Below the pieces are notes generated by a model that saw only the letters and a program-made list of their open reading frames with translations, did no database searches and had not been told where the DNA came from. This document shows, piece by piece, positions 29,496-40,331 of a stretch of 64,000 nucleotides of DNA; the first letter of the stretch is position 1, and each line of letters starts with the position of its first letter. Source of the stretch: Luteolibacter sp. (GTDB lineage: Bacteria; Verrucomicrobiota; Verrucomicrobiia; Verrucomicrobiales; Akkermansiaceae); the NCBI GenBank assembly GCA_030828305.1, contig JAURCU010000003.1, positions 1 to 64,000 of the forward strand, written 5' to 3'. Position numbers and translations under genes: made by a program.

Positions 29496-29515
29496 CATTG
29501 CTCCAAGATCTGATC

Positions 29516-30736
29516 ATGGCCACCTCATCCAGTAACCCTACCCTCAGCTCATTTCCGGACGCCGGCGGCCACTTCGGTCAATTCGGAGGCATGTTCGTCC
29601 CGGAGACCCTGATGACTCCACTGCAGGAGTTATCGGCGGCTTACCATGAGGCCCGGCAGGATCCTGCATTCCAGCGCGAGCTTGACGACCTGCTCCATCA
29701 CTACGTCGGGCGTCCCACCCCACTTTACCATGCCGAGCGTTGGACCGAGAAGTTGGGAGGGGCCAAGATTTACCTCAAACGTGAGGATCTGTTGCACACG
29801 GGTGCCCACAAGATCAACAATGCCCTCGGCCAGATCCTATTGGCCAAACGTCTGGGCAAGAGGCGCATCATTGCTGAGACCGGTGCAGGTCAGCACGGAG
29901 TTGCAACCGCCGCGGTTTGTGCGCGCTTCGGCATGGAATGCGTGGTCTACATGGGGGCAATCGATATGGAGCGCCAAGCGCTCAATGTCGCCCGCATGCG
30001 ATTGATGGGGGCCGAGGTGCGCGCGGTGACCGCCGGCCAGGCAACCCTCAAGGAGGCGGTCAACGAGGCGATGCGCGACTGGGTCGCCACCGTTGACCAT
30101 ACCCACTACATCATTGGCTCCGCCCTGGGCTCGCATCCCTTTCCCATGATGGTTCGTGATTTCCACCGTGTGATTGGTATCGAGGCCCGCGAGCAGATTC
30201 TCAAGCAGGAGGGCCGCCTACCCGACTTGCTGGTTGCATGTGTGGGTGGGGGTTCCAATGCCATGGGGCTCTTCCATCCCTTTCTGGAGGATGAAAACGT
30301 GCGCATGGTCGGAGTGGAAGCCGGAGGTGACGGTATCGTTGCCGAGCGTCATGCGGCCCGCTTCCAAGGCGGCAAACTCGGCGTGCTTCAGGGCACCAAG
30401 ACCTGGCTTCTTGCCAATGATGACGGCCAGATTCAACTCACCCACTCGGTTTCCGCCGGTTTGGACTACGCCGCCATTGGGCCCGAGCATGCCTACCTGC
30501 AGGATGTCGGTCGGGTGGAATACACTTACGCCACAGACAATGAGGCCTTGGCCGCCTTCAAGGACTTGGCCTACTGCGAGGGCATTATTCCTGCCCTCGA
30601 GAGTTCGCATGCCATGGCTTATCTTTGCAAGATAGCCGGCAGTTTGCCCAAGGATGCCATTGTCGTGGCCAATCTGTCGGGACGCGGCGACAAAGACGTT
30701 GAGCAGGCATCCAAATATCTTTTGGCAGAAGACTGA
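29516..30736 (+). CDS. trpB: Tryptophan synthase beta chain
   Basis: [46 protein letters not shown]; start moved to the ATG at 29516. Confidence 0.96.
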   Translation: MATSSSNPTLSSFPDAGGHFGQFGGMFVPETLMTPLQELSAAYHEARQDPAFQRELDDLLHHYVGRPTPLYHAERWTEKLGGAKIYLKREDLLHTGAHKINNALGQILLAKRLGKRRIIAETGAGQHGVATAAVCARFGMECVVYMGAIDMERQALNVARMRLMGAEVRAVTAGQATLKEAVNEAMRDWVATVDHTHYIIGSALGSHPFPMMVRDFHRVIGIEAREQILKQEGRLPDLLVACVGGGSNAMGLFHPFLEDENVRMVGVEAGGDGIVAERHAARFQGGKLGVLQGTKTWLLANDDGQIQLTHSVSAGLDYAAIGPEHAYLQDVGRVEYTYATDNEALAAFKDLAYCEGIIPALESSHAMAYLCKIAGSLPKDAIVVANLSGRGDKDVEQASKYLLAED

Positions 30737-30820
30737 GTCATTTGCTGTAAAGCCCTCATCCCACGGACTTGCAATCTTGACGCTGGGGGTGGGTGAGCGC
30801 ATGATCGTGATTTTCCTGCC

Positions 30821-31282
30821 ATGACTTCCCTTACCATCCGTCTGGTTACGCCCGATGAGCAGCCTGAAGCACTAGGCCTTCTGGCGTGGCTCAATCCGGA
30901 TCTCGAAGTTTCGGAGATTCAACGGCGCATGAATGAAATCATGGGTCAGCACGACCACTACGAGCTCTATGGTGCCTTCAATGCTGACAACTTGATTGCA
31001 GTATGCGGAGCATGGGTGGCCACCAAACTCTGGTGTGGTCGCTATCTGGAAGTCGATAATATCGTGACCGCACCCGAATACCGGTCCAAGGGTGCTGGCA
31101 CCTTGCTCCTGAATCATATGGAAAGCGTCGCGCGTGAGCGAAATTGTGAAATCATGGTGCTGGACAGCTACGCTTCCAACACGGCTTCACACCGACTCTA
31201 TCACCGTCTCGGCTATGAAATTAAGGGTTTTCATTTTGTCAAAGGGCTCAGGCCGATCTTGAATCCAAGCTCTTCTTGCTGA
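30821..31282 (+). CDS. GNAT family N-acetyltransferase
   Basis: 153 aa; YLEVDNIVTAPEYRSKGAGTLLLNHMESVARERNCEIMVLDSYASNTASHRLYHRLGY. Confidence 0.88.
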   Translation: MTSLTIRLVTPDEQPEALGLLAWLNPDLEVSEIQRRMNEIMGQHDHYELYGAFNADNLIAVCGAWVATKLWCGRYLEVDNIVTAPEYRSKGAGTLLLNHMESVARERNCEIMVLDSYASNTASHRLYHRLGYEIKGFHFVKGLRPILNPSSSC

Positions 31283-33471
31283 TGAAGGTTGCCATCGTTC
31301 ACTACCATTTCGAGCTCAGCGGAGTCACCAAGGTCATGGCTGCCTCCTCGCACGCTCTCAAGCAGGAGGGTGTTGAACACGTTCTGCTGGTGGGTGATAT
31401 CCCTGAGGGAGTGGATGAGCACTTGCCCATCCAGCGGGTTGCGGGTCTTGGTTACATGCCCGAGAAGGCAGTGGGTGACGTCAGCATTCTCATCCACAAC
31501 TTGCGCGAAGTCGCCAACAAGGCATTGGGCGCGGATCCCGACATCTGGCACTTCCATAACCACGCGCTGGGCAAAAACTTCCTGATGGCGGATGCTGTTG
31601 CGCAGTTGGCCGAGGAGGGTGAGCATCTCGTTTTGCACATGCATGACCTGATCGAGGAGGGGCGCCAGCAGAACTATGCGCTCGTGCCCGATCCGACCCG
31701 CCTCTATCCGACGGGGCCTCATATCCGCTACGTTTTTCTCAACGACCAAGACCGAGATCTTTTCACCAGCCATGGCTTGGCCAAGGACCAGGGCGAGTTG
31801 ATGGTCAATCCTATCGAGATGCCGCAAGATTTCGAGGACAAGACATCGGGTGACCCGATTCTCTTCGCACCCATCCGTGCGATCCGGCGCAAGAACATGG
31901 GTGAGTTGGTCATGCTTGCTGCCTTGGCTCCCGCCGGCGCTCGCATCGCCATCAGCCGCGCTCCCAAGGACAAGGGTGCTTTTCGCCTTCATGAAACCTG
32001 GCGCAAGTTCGCCGCTCACCGGCGACTGCCAATTGCCTTTGACGTGGTTGGACGCCATTACCCAGCGCAAGGGGTGCCCAATGACTTCAGGTCCTGGGTC
32101 GAGCATAGTTCTCATTTCGTCACCACTTCGGTGTCTGAGGGCTTTGGGATGACTTTTCTTGAAGCCGCCGCCCACAAGAAGCCTCTGATCGGGCGCAATG
32201 TGCCTCGCATCACCCATGAGCACGAGAAGCGGGGCATCCACTCGGGCAATCTATATGACAAGCTCCTGATACCCGCCGAATGGGTGGACGTATCCATTTT
32301 GCGTCAGCACTTCGATACCACCATCCAGCGCAACTACCGCTACCTCGGTGAGCCGCTCGACATGCTCACCCATGAGCGCGCCTTCGCCAGTCTGCTTTTG
32401 GATGGATGGCTCGATTTCGGAAACATGCCAGAGCCCATTCAGCAGGCCGTGGTTGAGCGTTTTTGCGACCTCGGTGCCAAAGATGAGCCAATCGTTGAAA
32501 TTGATGCTGAGCGCAAGTCGGCCAAACTTTGGCTGCATGAGGCACTCAAGCAGCGCAAGCCCGGGGTGGAAATCGATCAGCTTGAAGATTACACCGAGGA
32601 GAAGTTCGCTAAATTGCTCAAAACGGTCTACGAAGCCACACTCAAGTGTGGGGTTAGCGAGGTGTCTTTTATTGATCCCGCTCCCATTCTTGCGCATTTC
32701 CTTCAGCCGCAGCGCTTCCATTTCCTCACTTCGGTGATCCCGCCCAAGCCCGCCAGTTGGTCACATTACAAGGCTGTTATCTTCGATGTCTACGGCACTA
32801 TCATGACCTCGCCAACCCAGCAGATCGACGAGGTCAATCCGCACGTGGATGGTTTGATGCAGGCCATCATCGAGCATCACGGCTACGAGCCGCCGGAGTC
32901 ACCCACCGAGGAACTCAGGAACACCATCCATAGAAAGCACGAGCAATCTCCACACGAGTTTCCAGAAATCGATATTCGCGAGGTTTGGAGTGAGATTCTC
33001 GGCGTTGATCCGGCCATCGACCTCACCGACATGGTAAACTCGATAGAAGCCGAGTGCCGGCCAGTGCAGGCCATGCCCGGAGCTGCCAATTTTATTCGTC
33101 GTTTGGCCCACTCCGGAGTGTGCCTCGGTCTTCTCTCAAACGGTCAGTGCAACACCCTGCGCAGTCTTGGTGGCATTCTGGACTTCTTCAATCCGGACCT
33201 GCTCATCATTTCCTATCAGCACGGAGTCGGCAAACCCTCGAGCCATCTTTTCGACTTGCTCAAGGATCGTCTCTCCAGCAGTGGCATCAAACCCGAGGAA
33301 ACCCTCTTCATCGGCAATGACCCGATCAAGGATATGGTTCCCGCCGCAAAGCTTGGTTTCAAAACCGCCCTTTTCACTGGTCATCCCGACTCCTACAGAC
33401 CCGGCAACTGCACCCCGGACCATGAAATTGCAGGTTGGCCCACGGGCGAGGATAAGTTCCACCTTTGTTGA
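31282..33471 (+). CDS. Fusion: GT-B/GT4-like glycosyltransferase + HAD-superfamily phosphatase
   Basis: N-terminal MKVAIVHYHFELSGVTKVMAAS and SEGFGMTFLEAAAHKKPLIG; C-terminal HAD motifs FDVYGTI, LSNGQ, GKPSSHLF, FIGNDPIKDMVPAAKLGFKTALFTG; ATG overlaps the GNAT stop (TGATG). Confidence 0.82.
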   Translation: MKVAIVHYHFELSGVTKVMAASSHALKQEGVEHVLLVGDIPEGVDEHLPIQRVAGLGYMPEKAVGDVSILIHNLREVANKALGADPDIWHFHNHALGKNFLMADAVAQLAEEGEHLVLHMHDLIEEGRQQNYALVPDPTRLYPTGPHIRYVFLNDQDRDLFTSHGLAKDQGELMVNPIEMPQDFEDKTSGDPILFAPIRAIRRKNMGELVMLAALAPAGARIAISRAPKDKGAFRLHETWRKFAAHRRLPIAFDVVGRHYPAQGVPNDFRSWVEHSSHFVTTSVSEGFGMTFLEAAAHKKPLIGRNVPRITHEHEKRGIHSGNLYDKLLIPAEWVDVSILRQHFDTTIQRNYRYLGEPLDMLTHERAFASLLLDGWLDFGNMPEPIQQAVVERFCDLGAKDEPIVEIDAERKSAKLWLHEALKQRKPGVEIDQLEDYTEEKFAKLLKTVYEATLKCGVSEVSFIDPAPILAHFLQPQRFHFLTSVIPPKPASWSHYKAVIFDVYGTIMTSPTQQIDEVNPHVDGLMQAIIEHHGYEPPESPTEELRNTIHRKHEQSPHEFPEIDIREVWSEILGVDPAIDLTDMVNSIEAECRPVQAMPGAANFIRRLAHSGVCLGLLSNGQCNTLRSLGGILDFFNPDLLIISYQHGVGKPSSHLFDLLKDRLSSSGIKPEETLFIGNDPIKDMVPAAKLGFKTALFTGHPDSYRPGNCTPDHEIAGWPTGEDKFHLC

Positions 33472-33479
33472 TTAAAGCA

Positions 33480-35027
33480 ATGCAAGAAGTTCAATCATTG
33501 ATGGAGCAGCTTCGCCGCGAAATCCTGCTCGCGCGTGAACGCGTTTATCATTTTGGTGAGGCGACACCCATTGAGCGCCTGCCCTTGTCCGGCGCTGGCC
33601 CTGAAATCTGGGTTAAGCGTGAGGATGTCTCGCTCGTAAAGTCCTACAAGTGGCGTGGGGCTTGCAATCGCATGGCCACCCTTGGGCCCGGCGACAGGAA
33701 GCGCGGTGTGGTCACCGCCTCGGCTGGAAACCACGCACAAGGAGTGGCGCTCGCAGCCAAGTCGCTGGAAGTCAAAGCGCGCATCTACATGCCCCTGTCC
33801 ACGCCAAAGGTGAAACAGGAGGCCGTCATGCAACATGGTGGTGAGTGGGTCGAAATTCGCCTGGTGGGAGAGAGTTACGATGAATCGGTGCGAGCCGCGC
33901 GCCGCGACGAGAGTGAGAGTGCAGCGGTCTATGTGCATGCATACGATGACCTGCGGGTCATGGCTGGCCAAGGCACACTGGCGGATGAGGTCGTGCTCTC
34001 AGGGCATGGACCTTTCGATGCCGCTTATCTGCAGATTGGTGGTGGTGGCATGGCGGCCGGTGTCGGCACCTGGTTGCGTTCCTACTGGCCGGATATCCGT
34101 CTGTTTGGGGTTGAGGGTGAGAAGCAGGCATCCATGCAAGCGGCTTTTGCTGCGGGCGCTCCGGTTCGACTCGATAAGGTCGATCTGTTCTGTGATGGCA
34201 CCGCTGTGCGCCAGGTGGGCGACCTTTCCTATCAGATTTGCAAGGAGTTGCTCGATGAGGTGCAGACCGTCAGTGACGCCGAGGTCAGTCATGCCATCCG
34301 AGTGCTGTGGGAGGGCTTGCGCTGCATCTCCGAGCCCTCGGGTGCGATGGGGCTTGCTGCTGTACTCAAGCGGCGCAAGGAGTTGGAGGGTAAACGGGTG
34401 CTGGTGGTGCTTTGTGGTGCCAATATCGACTTTCTGCAATTGGGTCTGATAGCTCAATCACAGGGGGCGAGCGCGGAGCGCGGGCGCACGCTTAGCGTGC
34501 GCATACCCGAGCAGCCTGGCACCATGCTCGACTTGCTTAATTCCTGTTTCAAGGAGCTCAACATTGCCGACTTCCAATATGGTAAGACTGCCAATGATGC
34601 AGCTTGGCCGCTCTTCACTCTCACTGCAGACGACCCGCAAGCATTGGCCGATCTGAGTTCCCTCCTCGATGCCAAGGGACTTGATTGGAAAGAGATTGGA
34701 GACGCTGAAGACGTGCGCTTTCGCGCCATTGCCTTGCGCGGCGACCTTCTGAGTGCTCCGGCCTTCATCAGGCTCGACTTCTATGAGCGTCCGGGAGCAC
34801 TCCATGACTTCCTCGCTCAGCGGGTGCAGGGTAACGCCAGCCTCTGTTACTTCAATTATCGCCAGACCGGAGAGCGTATTGGTCGCGCTCTGATTGGCTT
34901 GGACTTCCCATCCAGCTTCGAGCGTGACGCACTGATGATGAGCATTCCCGATCACGGCGAGGGTTACCGCTCTTGCAAGTTGCTCGATGAAAGTGCCGCC
35001 CTGAGAATCATCGGCCAGGCAGGATAG
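33480..35027 (+). CDS. ilvA: Threonine ammonia-lyase (threonine dehydratase), biosynthetic type
   Basis: [34 protein letters not shown]-terminal ACT-like regulatory regions ([31 protein letters not shown]). Confidence 0.9.
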   Translation: MQEVQSLMEQLRREILLARERVYHFGEATPIERLPLSGAGPEIWVKREDVSLVKSYKWRGACNRMATLGPGDRKRGVVTASAGNHAQGVALAAKSLEVKARIYMPLSTPKVKQEAVMQHGGEWVEIRLVGESYDESVRAARRDESESAAVYVHAYDDLRVMAGQGTLADEVVLSGHGPFDAAYLQIGGGGMAAGVGTWLRSYWPDIRLFGVEGEKQASMQAAFAAGAPVRLDKVDLFCDGTAVRQVGDLSYQICKELLDEVQTVSDAEVSHAIRVLWEGLRCISEPSGAMGLAAVLKRRKELEGKRVLVVLCGANIDFLQLGLIAQSQGASAERGRTLSVRIPEQPGTMLDLLNSCFKELNIADFQYGKTANDAAWPLFTLTADDPQALADLSSLLDAKGLDWKEIGDAEDVRFRAIALRGDLLSAPAFIRLDFYERPGALHDFLAQRVQGNASLCYFNYRQTGERIGRALIGLDFPSSFERDALMMSIPDHGEGYRSCKLLDESAALRIIGQAG

Positions 35028-35331
35028 GTTTTAAGTGCGAATAAGCGCAAAGCATTCCGATGGGCTGCATGTTGCATGGCGCACTGCCATCGGAAGCTTA
35101 TCAAACCAAGAAAACCAGTTTGCTCTATCATGGCGTCACTGGGATTGGGGTGACTGCCTGCGGGAAGCCACGAATGCCTCAGGCATGCTCATTGGCAACC
35201 ATGCCCGATTGAAACATCCCCTTCATCATGAATGGCTAAAGCTCGAGCGTAAGAAAAGTCAGCGTTTGTGTGCGCTTTCAATGGCTATCCGAATTGTTGA
35301 CGCCGCGTCTTTTCGCGGGAACAGTCTCCCC

Positions 35332-37113
35332 GTGAGCGAACCCATCCTCGGAATCGACCTCGGAACCACCCACTCTGCAGTGGGCGTGGTGGATTCGGGA
35401 TTTCCCATTCTTCTGGCCAATGAAGATGGCAAGCGGATCATGCCAAGCGCGGTATGGATCGGCGCTGATGGAAGCATCGAGGTCGGAGCCAAGGCCCTGA
35501 GGCGGCGCGGGAGCGATCCGGGCCGCGTGATCACCAGCATCAAGCGTCTCATGGGCCGCCGCTGCGAGGAGTTGGAGGATGACTTTGCCCTGCCTGTGGA
35601 AGCCTCGGCGGATGGACTGCCGCTGGTGATGGGACATTCGCCCGAGCAGATCAGTGCGTTGATCCTTGCTGAGTTGAAGCGCATCGCCGAGTGGCGCCTG
35701 GAGCAACCGGTGAACAAGGCAGTGATTACCGTGCCCGCTTACTTTAACGATGCCCAACGGGCAGCCACCAAGAAGGCTGGCGAGTTGGCGGGCTTGAATG
35801 TGGTGCGTATCATCAACGAGCCGACAGCCGCGGCCATGGCCTATGGCCTCGACAAGCTGGAGGAGAAGTCGCGGGTGGCGGTCTATGATCTTGGTGGCGG
35901 CACCTTTGATTTTAGTGTGCTTGAAATGCAGGATGGCGTGTTTCAGGTCTTGGCCACCCAGGGAGACACCCGCTTGGGGGGTGATGATCTCGATGCGCTG
36001 CTTGTCGATGAGCTCATTCGCCGCGAGCGACTGGAGGTGGATGAAACTCTCAGGATGCGTATGCATGAAGAGGCCCAGCGGGTGAAATGTGTGCTTTCGG
36101 ATAAGCCAAGCACCACCTTTTGCCTCCCTTTCTATGACGGATCCAGGAGTATTGATCAGGAGTTTTCACGCGAGCAACTCGACAATATTGGGGCCGCCTG
36201 GATTGGACGCACTCTCAAGTGTTGTCGGCAGGCTATGGTAGCAGCGGGCTTGAAAAATGACGATCTCGATGCCATTGTTTTGGTGGGTGGCAGTACTCGC
36301 ATACCTGCGGTGCGTCTTGCGGTGGCCAGGCAGTTTGAGCGTGAAGCGGATTTGACGCAGCATCCCGACGAGGCCATTGCCCTGGGGGCGGCGATCCAGG
36401 GTGGAGTGATGAGCGGGGCCTTACGCAAGATGGTACTTCTCGATGTGACGCCCTTGAGTCTGGGGATCGAAACCTTTGGCGGCCTGATGAACGTCCTGAT
36501 TGCCCGCAATACGACCATCCCCTGTAAAGTCGGTGAGATGTTCACCAATGCGGCCGACTCCCAGCGTGCCATGCGCGTCAGGGTGCTGCAGGGGGAGCGC
36601 GAAATGGCACGCGACAACTGGGCTCTGGGTGACTTCGAAGTTGCTTTTGAACCCGGTCCGAAGGGTAAGGCCCGCGTCGGAGTGCAGTTCAAGATTGATG
36701 AGAACGGACTGCTTGAAGTGCTTGCCCGCGATGTGGCCACTGGCCGGGATACGGTGGTGGAGCTTGGCAATGCGGCGGTCAACGTGAACGACGAGAAGGT
36801 TGAGGCCATGGTCAGCGAATCGGTGAAGCATGCTTTTGAGGACATGGCTGAGCGGGTCTTTACCGAAGCCAGAATCAAGGCCGAGGAATTGCTGCCGGCG
36901 GTTGAGCAGGTGCTCGAGCAGGGTTTGGCCACAGAAGGGGAGAGAGCTGAAATTGGACAGGCAGTTGATGAGGTTCGCCGATGTTTGCAGCAGGGGGCCG
37001 CCAATCCGCTCAAGGCGGCGGTCCAGCGTCTCGATCAGTCCACGGAAGCTCTGGCTGCAAGAATTGTCGAGCGCGCCCTGGATGAAGCTCTTCAGAGACA
37101 GCTCTACACCTGA
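35332..37113 (+). CDS. Hsp70 family chaperone
   Basis: [23 protein letters not shown] (GTG start), [50 protein letters not shown]; alternative ATG at 35281. Confidence 0.9.
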   Translation: MSEPILGIDLGTTHSAVGVVDSGFPILLANEDGKRIMPSAVWIGADGSIEVGAKALRRRGSDPGRVITSIKRLMGRRCEELEDDFALPVEASADGLPLVMGHSPEQISALILAELKRIAEWRLEQPVNKAVITVPAYFNDAQRAATKKAGELAGLNVVRIINEPTAAAMAYGLDKLEEKSRVAVYDLGGGTFDFSVLEMQDGVFQVLATQGDTRLGGDDLDALLVDELIRRERLEVDETLRMRMHEEAQRVKCVLSDKPSTTFCLPFYDGSRSIDQEFSREQLDNIGAAWIGRTLKCCRQAMVAAGLKNDDLDAIVLVGGSTRIPAVRLAVARQFEREADLTQHPDEAIALGAAIQGGVMSGALRKMVLLDVTPLSLGIETFGGLMNVLIARNTTIPCKVGEMFTNAADSQRAMRVRVLQGEREMARDNWALGDFEVAFEPGPKGKARVGVQFKIDENGLLEVLARDVATGRDTVVELGNAAVNVNDEKVEAMVSESVKHAFEDMAERVFTEARIKAEELLPAVEQVLEQGLATEGERAEIGQAVDEVRRCLQQGAANPLKAAVQRLDQSTEALAARIVERALDEALQRQLYT

Positions 37114-37176
37114 TCACGTTAGCTTCGCGGCTTGCATGCTCGCATGTGGAGCCTCAGACTCGTAAAGTTCCCAATC

Positions 37177-38040
37177 ATGTCATCCGACGAGTCGAATTCC
37201 CCCGAAACACAAGCAAAAGAGCCTACCGACGAGGATTGGGCTGAGGATTGGGGCGGGCAGCAAGTGCGACCAGGAGAATCCTTGAAATCCGAGAGCCCGG
37301 AGCAGGAAGTTCCTGCTCTTAACTTGCCGCCACGTCGTGAACATGCAGCAGGCAAGACAGCGTCTGAAAAATTCAGGCGTATCGAGCCGATGCGCCCGAT
37401 TGAGGAAGGTCGCCTTGAACGCATGGCGGCTACCTTGGAGCGGGTGCCCTATGAGCCGGCAAACATCGAGGAGAAGGACTGGGCCCAGCCTGTAGCTTTC
37501 AAATATGGTTGGTTGCTAATGACTGCGGGTGCAGTGGTCGTGCTGATTGTGACCTGCCTGATTGCCCTGCAGCAAAGGACTCCGGATACCTCATCTGCAG
37601 ACGAGCTAGGCAAGGGCAAGCAGAAGCCGCCCGGTTTGATAGCGCTAGAGACAGAACTTAAGGAACTCTATGACCGCCAGGATGAGGCGCGGCGGGTTTA
37701 TGCGGACTTTGCCTCATCCCAATTCGTTGAGGATATCCTGCCGCTGATCCGAAATTCCCGTGATCTGAAGGATCTGATTCGCAGAACCGGTCACCAGCGT
37801 CTGGTTGACAAGGATTGGCGTCCCCGGGCCGGAGCCGCGTGGAAACCCTACCTGATAAGAGGAAAGCCTTTTGCCTGTCTCACCGGGGAGCTGCCTGATT
37901 TCAGTCCGTTCACGGCCTATTTCACCCTGGTGGGCGGTGTCCTGCTCATGGACTGGAAGGCGACCACGGCCTACTCAACGGCCGATTTTTCGGAACTGGT
38001 CCAAGGCCGGGAGACGGTAGCGAAGTGCGTGGCATCATGA
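37177..38040 (+). CDS. Hypothetical single-TM protein, apparent N-terminal part of a frame-split gene
   Basis: TM YGWLLMTAGAVVVLIVTCLIAL; TGA at 38038-38040 overlaps the next ORF; resembles the N-terminal part of 38326-39417. Confidence 0.6.
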   Translation: MSSDESNSPETQAKEPTDEDWAEDWGGQQVRPGESLKSESPEQEVPALNLPPRREHAAGKTASEKFRRIEPMRPIEEGRLERMAATLERVPYEPANIEEKDWAQPVAFKYGWLLMTAGAVVVLIVTCLIALQQRTPDTSSADELGKGKQKPPGLIALETELKELYDRQDEARRVYADFASSQFVEDILPLIRNSRDLKDLIRRTGHQRLVDKDWRPRAGAAWKPYLIRGKPFACLTGELPDFSPFTAYFTLVGGVLLMDWKATTAYSTADFSELVQGRETVAKCVAS

Positions 38041-38315
38041 GGCCGGCAAGCCTCTACACTGCGGTCTTTCCGGAGGGAGAATACCTCTGCTATCAGTTCG
38101 AGTCACCCGACAGGCGTGAGATGTTATGGTGCTACGTCCAGAGCAATTCGGATCTCGCCAAGCTGCTTGGAAATTTTTTCCTCAATGGCCAAATTGTTGA
38201 GGAGCAAGTAAAAGTGCTACCCATGACCCTTAAACTCAAACATGGACCCAAGGGGAGTCTTCCCAATCAATGGTTGATCGAGGGAGTACTCCACGAGGAT
38301 TGGATCAAGATGTAG
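38025..38315 (+). CDS. Hypothetical protein, apparent C-terminal part of the same split gene
   Basis: GTG at 38025 or ATG at 38037 (ATGA overlap with the upstream stop); resembles the C-terminal part of 38326-39417. Confidence 0.55.
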   Translation: MRGIMRPASLYTAVFPEGEYLCYQFESPDRREMLWCYVQSNSDLAKLLGNFFLNGQIVEEQVKVLPMTLKLKHGPKGSLPNQWLIEGVLHEDWIKM

Positions 38316-38325
38316 AAGCCTGCTC

Positions 38326-39417
38326 GTGAGTGATCCCAACACATATTGGTTCCACTGTGGGTCCTGCGGACAGCTTTTCTGTAGCGAATTGCCATTGAGC
38401 GGGGAAAGGCTCTGCCCCATGTGCGGAGTCGACCCTGCTTCCAGCTCCTCGTCGACACTACTGGCACAGGATGCCATAATCGATCACGAACCTATCAAGA
38501 TCAAATCCGCCAGTGTGCCAGGGCGCAGACGCCGCCGGATGCGCCCCCTGTACAAAGTTCTTTGGATTTGGTTGGGGCTCTTGCTGGCTGTGTTTTCCGT
38601 GGCTCAGTGGGTCAAGCATGGGCGTTCTTCCCAAGTCGTTGCAGCGGGTCAAGCTGGCAATGCGGAGTCCATCTCGAAGTTGGATGAGAGCCAACTCTGG
38701 CTGGAGGATGTCTTGCCGCAATGTCGTGAAACCCTGGCCACCTTTTTGTGTTCCGTGAATACCGCCCAGCGTTTGCCGCTGGTGTTGCCCCACCCGCAGA
38801 TCGCCCAGCGCATGGAGCGCCATTACGCAGACAATGAATTGGCGCAGGCTGATCCTGAAACCCTCGTGCTCAAGGCCAGTACACGGCTTGCGTTGCCCGA
38901 GGGGGATGGTGTGCTCACCCAGTGGCAGACCCCTGAGGGAGCTGTCTTTGATGCCGCCTTTCGCAAGGCCGATCAACGATGGGTTCTGGATTGGAATCAC
39001 TTTGTTCGCTACAGTGATCTTTCATGGCCATTGTTTGTGGCGGGCTCTGGCAAGGATATCGCCGAGTTTCGTCTGCTTGCTCGCCCTCGGCTGGCAAGTG
39101 TGGATGACCCTCGCAATGGCATCGGTGTGGTATTGAGTGCCCCTATGAGCAATCAAATGAGAGAGGCCGGTTTCAGTCAATCGATGCTGGGACTCTCCAC
39201 CTTGGAGAAGAGCGGCTTGATGTTGGAGCAAGCTTTTGATCAACAAGCCGCGGGCATCGCCCTGTTTGGAGCGACCTTTCGTGACATCAACCCTGAGGGT
39301 ATGATTCGCGTTTGTGTGCGCATACAGCGCACGGGTGAGAATGGAGGTTTCCAGTTCCGTATTCAGGAGGTTTTGGCCTGTCATTGGTATGACTCACAGG
39401 CCAGCGGCCTGGACTAG
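38326..39417 (+). CDS. Zinc-ribbon + TM hypothetical protein
   Basis: CGSCGQLFCSE...RLCPMCGVD zinc ribbon; TM VLWIWLGLLLAVFSVAQWV. Confidence 0.72.
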   Translation: MSDPNTYWFHCGSCGQLFCSELPLSGERLCPMCGVDPASSSSSTLLAQDAIIDHEPIKIKSASVPGRRRRRMRPLYKVLWIWLGLLLAVFSVAQWVKHGRSSQVVAAGQAGNAESISKLDESQLWLEDVLPQCRETLATFLCSVNTAQRLPLVLPHPQIAQRMERHYADNELAQADPETLVLKASTRLALPEGDGVLTQWQTPEGAVFDAAFRKADQRWVLDWNHFVRYSDLSWPLFVAGSGKDIAEFRLLARPRLASVDDPRNGIGVVLSAPMSNQMREAGFSQSMLGLSTLEKSGLMLEQAFDQQAAGIALFGATFRDINPEGMIRVCVRIQRTGENGGFQFRIQEVLACHWYDSQASGLD

Positions 39418-39424
39418 GGCTTGT

Positions 39425-40330
39425 TCACGGCTGCATCGCTTGCCGCATGTAGGGCAGAGGCTCAGCTCCCGGAAACCAATGCTTGAAGGAGATGACGCCT
39501 TGATGGATCAGCATCGGGAGGCCATTGGTGGTTTTTGCACCGGCTTGTTGGGCAAGCTTGAGAAGAGGTGTTTGCGGGGGCTTGTAGATCGCGTCATAGA
39601 CCCAATGTTCGGCCTTGATGCATTCGGCGGGAAGAATGGAGGGGTCATCGGTCTTGAGACCCACGGAAGAGGCATTCACGATCAATTGGCTCTCCAGGCA
39701 ATGCCGCGCGAGATCTGGAGAGTCGAAACCGAGTGCGATGATCACGGTGTCCGGCTCTGGCTGGCTGAGATGCTCGACGAGTTGGGTGAGCTTGCCCTGT
39801 GAGCGGTTGACCAGCACCAGTCGTTTGACGCCAGATTCAATGCATTGGGCTGCGAGTGCCTGACCCGCCCCGCCACCGGCACCTGCAATGACAACGCTCA
39901 ATCCGCTGAGTTCGGCACCGAATTTCTCCCGGACCGAATTCACAAAGCCCATGCCGTCGGTGTTGAAGCCCATGCTGCCGCTTTTCCCAAAGCGGATGGT
40001 GTTGGCTGAGCCAAGCAGCTTGGCGCAGGCGCCAAGTTCATCGCAGTAGGCGCCGGCGGCAAACTTGTGGGGCACGGTAATGTTGCATCCGACGAAATCC
40101 AGTTTGTGCATTCGCTCGAAGGCCTCGGCCGTTTGGCCTTCGGGAACTTCCAGGCGGATGTAGCGCATGTCCATGCCTAGGGCATCCAGCGCGGCCTGAT
40201 GCATTTGGGGGGAAGCCGAATGCGCCACCGGCCAGCCAATGACAGCCAGCCTGGCTGGTTTGTCCGCGCCGTCATCGAGTTTGCTGCGACTATCGAGGTC
40301 GGTGATTCGGTATGTATCCTTGATGGGCAT
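39425..40330 (-). CDS. aroE: Shikimate dehydrogenase
   Basis: VIGWPVAHSASPQMHQAAL, NITVPHKFAAG, GMGFV, VIAGAGGGAGQALAAQ. Confidence 0.92.
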   Translation of the reverse strand: MPIKDTYRITDLDSRSKLDDGADKPARLAVIGWPVAHSASPQMHQAALDALGMDMRYIRLEVPEGQTAEAFERMHKLDFVGCNITVPHKFAAGAYCDELGACAKLLGSANTIRFGKSGSMGFNTDGMGFVNSVREKFGAELSGLSVVIAGAGGGAGQALAAQCIESGVKRLVLVNRSQGKLTQLVEHLSQPEPDTVIIALGFDSPDLARHCLESQLIVNASSVGLKTDDPSILPAECIKAEHWVYDAIYKPPQTPLLKLAQQAGAKTTNGLPMLIHQGVISFKHWFPGAEPLPYMRQAMQP

Positions 40331-40331
40331 G

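Noticed and set aside
29391-29515. T-box or classic trp attenuator before trpB
   Set aside because: No T-box AGGGTGGNACCGCG element and no leader peptide with tandem Trp codons; kept only as an unknown structured leader.
31231-32241. 336-aa minus ORF opposite the glycosyltransferase domain
   Set aside because: Shadow ORF; the plus-strand translation has clear GT motifs.
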